From Eucommia ulmoides (taxonomy: Eukaryota > Streptophyta > Magnoliopsida > Garryales > Eucommiaceae), in NCBI GenBank assembly GCA_016647705.1, contig CM028326.1, positions 18,291,901-18,355,900 on the forward strand: DNA of 64,000 nt. The letters are read 5' to 3'. The position numbers and the translations under genes are program-made. Shown one piece after another: positions 61,060 through 64,000 of this stretch. The notes under the pieces were generated by a model. It saw nothing but the letters and a program-made list of their open reading frames with translations, ran no database searches and was not told the origin of the DNA. Each line of letters starts with the position of its first letter. The stretch's first letter is position 1.

Positions 61060-61393
61060 GTGGCGGCAGTGAGTTGTGTTCAGTTTAAGTGGTTTAGAGA
61101 GAGAAAGAGAGATAAAAGAAAGAAAAAATGAGAAAAAAAAAAGAAGAAGAAAAGAAACCAAGAAAGTTAATTATAGACAAGTGTAAAAAATATATAGTAA
61201 TCGTATTTATTTCATTTTTCATGTTTTTGTTGTTAAAAGATATGGGTAAATAAATTATTGATTTTTTTTCCTGCAATGAATTTCCATGGTCACAACAGTA
61301 CCACCATTAGATTTATCTCTCATTTTCCCTCGCTCTCCCTATAAACTATATGTCAAAAAAACTAATTCAATTTTTATTTTTTATTTATTATAT
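61060..61393. other. Flank between two Copia elements
   Basis: GA-rich then AT-rich DNA. Its first 100 bases resemble 47720-47830 on the other side of Copia element 2. No gene. Confidence 0.55.
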
Positions 61394-61553
61394 TGTTAAT
61401 GTAATAATAGGCTTGGCCCACTTGGCCCATTAGGGTAAAACCCTAACCCCCACTTCCCTTATAAATACTTTTGTATAGTGTTGTATTCTTTGTATCTCTT
61501 TCTTATAATATTAATACATTGTTCATGTTTTCCACTTCTCAATTATCTTGACA
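61394..61553 (+). repeat. Copia element 3, 5' LTR
   Basis: 160 bases, starting TGTTAATG and ending TTGACA, with a TATA-like CTTATAAATA at 61459. Its end is set by the primer-site-like TGGTATCAAG at 61554. Confidence 0.75.
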
Positions 61554-62639
61554 TGGTATCAAGATCAAGTCTTTTCTGGACTTGTTCTCTCTAAAAAAAA
61601 ATAATTCGCAATCCTAAAGCTTCTGCCGCCGCCATCTCTTTTCTCTCGTGGCTTTTTGTTGCTGTTATAGACCTTATTATCACTCTGGTATTAACAACCA
61701 CTTCACCATCATCTTTGTCTTGCAGATATGAACACAATGCCACCAAACTCATTACCACCGAAGCCCAAACGCACCATCACGCACCTCAAACAGCCTGCAG
61801 TACTACCACACTTCGCCCTCTTGGATTTTAGGTTCTAGCGCCTCAACCAGTGCTCCAAATCCATCTAACAATATACCACCAGAACTGTCTCGATGAGATG
61901 ACTCAAACTACTAAAAAATTAATGCCATTGGATCATGCACGTGGCCTTACGTGTTGGCAGAAGGTCCTCTGCTCAATTCGCATCAGATCCATACTCGACC
62001 TTCTCTCTGTCTTCCTTGATTGCTGCCACATCAGCCTTAATAGCCTAGTCAGCTACCACCTCAAGGCCCCATCATTAGACACATCATCTGCCACGTTATA
62101 GGACACGTTATCGCCACGTCAGCATTAATTAGGTTATTATTTACCACGTCATCGCCACATAGCCGCCACGTCATCGTTGACTTCCACCCTGCCATGTCAT
62201 TGTTGATTGCCACGTTAGTGTCCAATCAGCCAGCCCCTACCACGTCACTGATTATTTGAGGTAATCATCTTTGGACCGGTTTAGGCCTTTTTGTACTAGT
62301 TTTCTACAAACTTGGACCGGTTCCTGGGGTTTTTAGACGTTCTAATTCTGTTTCTGGCCTCTGTTTGGTGGTTTGAGGTTTACAAAATATACTTTCTATT
62401 ATATTTGTGTCTTTCTTATACCACACGTTCACCCATTTTTCACCCGATTCTTGAAGATTTAATATTGGTTTCTAGACAATTTCAGCATTTAGGATCTATC
62501 TATGATCTCTGTTTAATCAAATTTGAATCATACAATATAGTTCTCTTTATATTGTTTATTCGATTCATCGCGGAGATTCGATTGGTTCAAGGGGCTCTCA
62601 ATTGATGTTTCACGAGTATAAACCGATTCCCGGTTCCCA

Positions 62640-64000
62640 AACAATTTTAGCATTTTGAATCCATCCGTGATAGAAATTTCTCCAGGTTCAATTGCGATGT
62701 CTGTGGGTTCTTCGCTCATTATTAATGTCAAAGAGGGTTCAGATCCTACCTCCACTACTGTTATCATGTCTATTGCAGATTTCGATTCACTCTTATTTTT
62801 TATCTTCTTTAAAAATAGTACAAACCTTTCCCCTACTTTTTCCCTTACTAAAGGTAACTGTTCTTGGTTCTTTGATTCTGCCTGTTGTAACAATATGACA
62901 TTTGATCCCAACATTTTTTCAACCAAACTCTCCGTTATGAATATCCCCAGTATTCATACCACTGATAATTTCTCAAATGCGTGCTACTCATACCAGTCAG
63001 GTTTCTACCTCCCATATTTCTATAACTGACATATATTTGATTCCGAAACTCAACTTAAATCTCTTATCTGTTGGGAAACTTTGTGAATTGGGATCTGAAG
63101 TCATATTTTCTAATAGTGGTTGTCGTGTGCAAGATCCTTGGATAAGAAAAACCCTAAGGACTGGTTGTAAAGTTGGACGTTTATTTGAACTCAATAGTTT
63201 GCACCTTCCATCTCCAACTCCTCCACCACCACAACCACATGTCCCTTCATCAACCTGTGCAACCTCACCACCATTATCAATATCATCCTCCTCATCTCCG
63301 CAGCTACCAATGTTTCTATCACTATCACAAATTTGGCATTCTCGGTTAGGCTACATTTCATCTAGCCACCTAAAATCACTTATCTCTAGCAGCCAGTTAG
63401 GTTTTGTTCAGCATGAGTCCTTCAAATGTATCCATTGCAAACTTGTAAAACAACCAGCCCTACCTTTAAAAAAGAGTCAATCCATTTTCCTTACAACCTT
63501 TGATCTAATTCATTATGATATTTGGGGGCTTTCTCCTCATACCTCGATAGGTGGTTGTCGTTATGTTATCTTTGTAGACATCTACTATCGCTATACATGG
63601 TTGTTTCTTATGAAATACAAAACCCAACTGTTCTAAATATACTTTGAGTTTTTCTCTATGGTTAAAACCCATTTTTTTTAGAAATATCAAAGCTTTTCAC
63701 TCAAATAATGCAATGGAATACAAGGATCATGCCTTTTCTTAACTTGCTTCACAAAAATGTTACGTTCCCCCTATCGCACGTGTCATAGTACATCCTAACA
63801 AAATGGACGAGCCGAATGCAAACAAAGACATATTTTTGACATAGTTCGTGCTCTCCTCATTTCTTCATCATGTCCTAAGTGTTTTTTGCGTGATGCTACC
63901 TTCACAGTCGTCTATACAATAAACCATATCCTTTCCACTACAACCCAGAACCAGTCTCCATTTGAGCATATTTTTGATAAACCTCCCGATTACTCTTAAC
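62640..64000 (+). pseudogene. Copia element 3, protease and integrase part (fossil)
   Basis: The longest clean stretch is 62977-63636, with ISITDIYLIPKLNLNLLSVG (region after protease), a proline/serine-rich linker, the GAG-pre-integrase HSRLGY...CIHCKLVKQ zinc-binding region and the first integrase segment. Later integrase phrases continue to 64000. Part of a broken element. Confidence 0.8.

Larger units (their letters stand above)
61394..64000 (+). mobile_element. Copia element 3 (fossil), cut by the window edge
   Basis: A short 160-base LTR (61394-61553, TGTTAATGTAATAATAG to ATCTTGACA) with a CTTATAAATAC TATA box is followed at once by TGGTATCAAGATC, a tRNA-Met primer-site-like sequence. 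Copia coding follows in order: a worn gag part, protease (WFFDSACCNNMTFDP near 62865), GAG-pre-integrase (IWHSRLGYISSSHLKSL near 63330) and integrase (DLIHYDIWGLSPHTS, YVIFVDIYYRYTWLF) to the window end. Broken several times. The second LTR is outside the window, so its age cannot be judged. Confidence 0.85.

Overview
This is flowering-plant nuclear DNA, probably from a eudicot. It is AT-rich, its one host gene is a spliced plant ion-channel gene, and the rest is the layered transposon remains typical of plant genomes: Copia and Gypsy LTR fossils, TRIMs, Helitrons, PIF/Harbinger-like and hAT-like non-autonomous elements, foldbacks and long microsatellites. Nothing here is bacterial. I found no tRNA, rRNA, CRISPR array or operon. 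The species cannot be named from sequence alone.

Host gene. One convincing gene is present: a minus-strand S-type (slow) anion channel of the SLAC1/SLAH family, closest by eye to the short SLAH1/SLAH4 type. Exon 1 is 17604-18485 and exon 2 is 8452-8697. Together they give a 375-residue protein with clean GT-AG borders. The 8.9-kb intron is large because it carries a Copia element (about 8.86-16.4 kb), itself hit by a 1.9-kb LTR-type element with a perfect 5-bp target duplication, plus a small TRIM tandem. The last 25 codons of exon 2 and more than 1 kb of downstream DNA are repeated in direct orientation at the left edge (1-1178), a partial duplicate that ends where transposon sequence begins.

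Layout. 1-1178: duplicated gene tail. 1.2-7.4 kb: LTR debris and two PIF/Harbinger-like elements with TAA duplications. 7.4-18.6 kb: the channel gene. 18.8-21.5 kb: non-coding DNA rich in the palindromic word GTGGATATCCAC. 21.6-24.0 kb: a Helitron. 24.6-25.6 kb: a hAT-like element with an 8-bp duplication. 25.6-27.1 kb: a 1.5-kb inverted repeat. 27.2-32.2 kb: MITE-like repeats and a TRIM. 32.9-37.0 kb: a GC-rich non-autonomous Gypsy (LARD-like) element with 797-bp LTRs and AATAT duplications. 37.5-40.5 kb: retroelement remnants. 40.5-47.5 kb: an LTR of the same Gypsy family, again with AATAT duplications, split by an old Gypsy element. 48.0-61.06 kb: a nested Copia complex with 502-bp LTRs, holding a 5.4-kb Helitron and a 1.6-kb repeat. 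61.4-64.0 kb: a third Copia element that runs off the window.

There is no multi-gene system acting together. The informative signals are structural: the transposon-filled channel-gene intron, a Helitron whose borders can be read to the base because it sits inside a retroelement coding part, repeated Helitron ends, and nested insertions that give a relative order of events.
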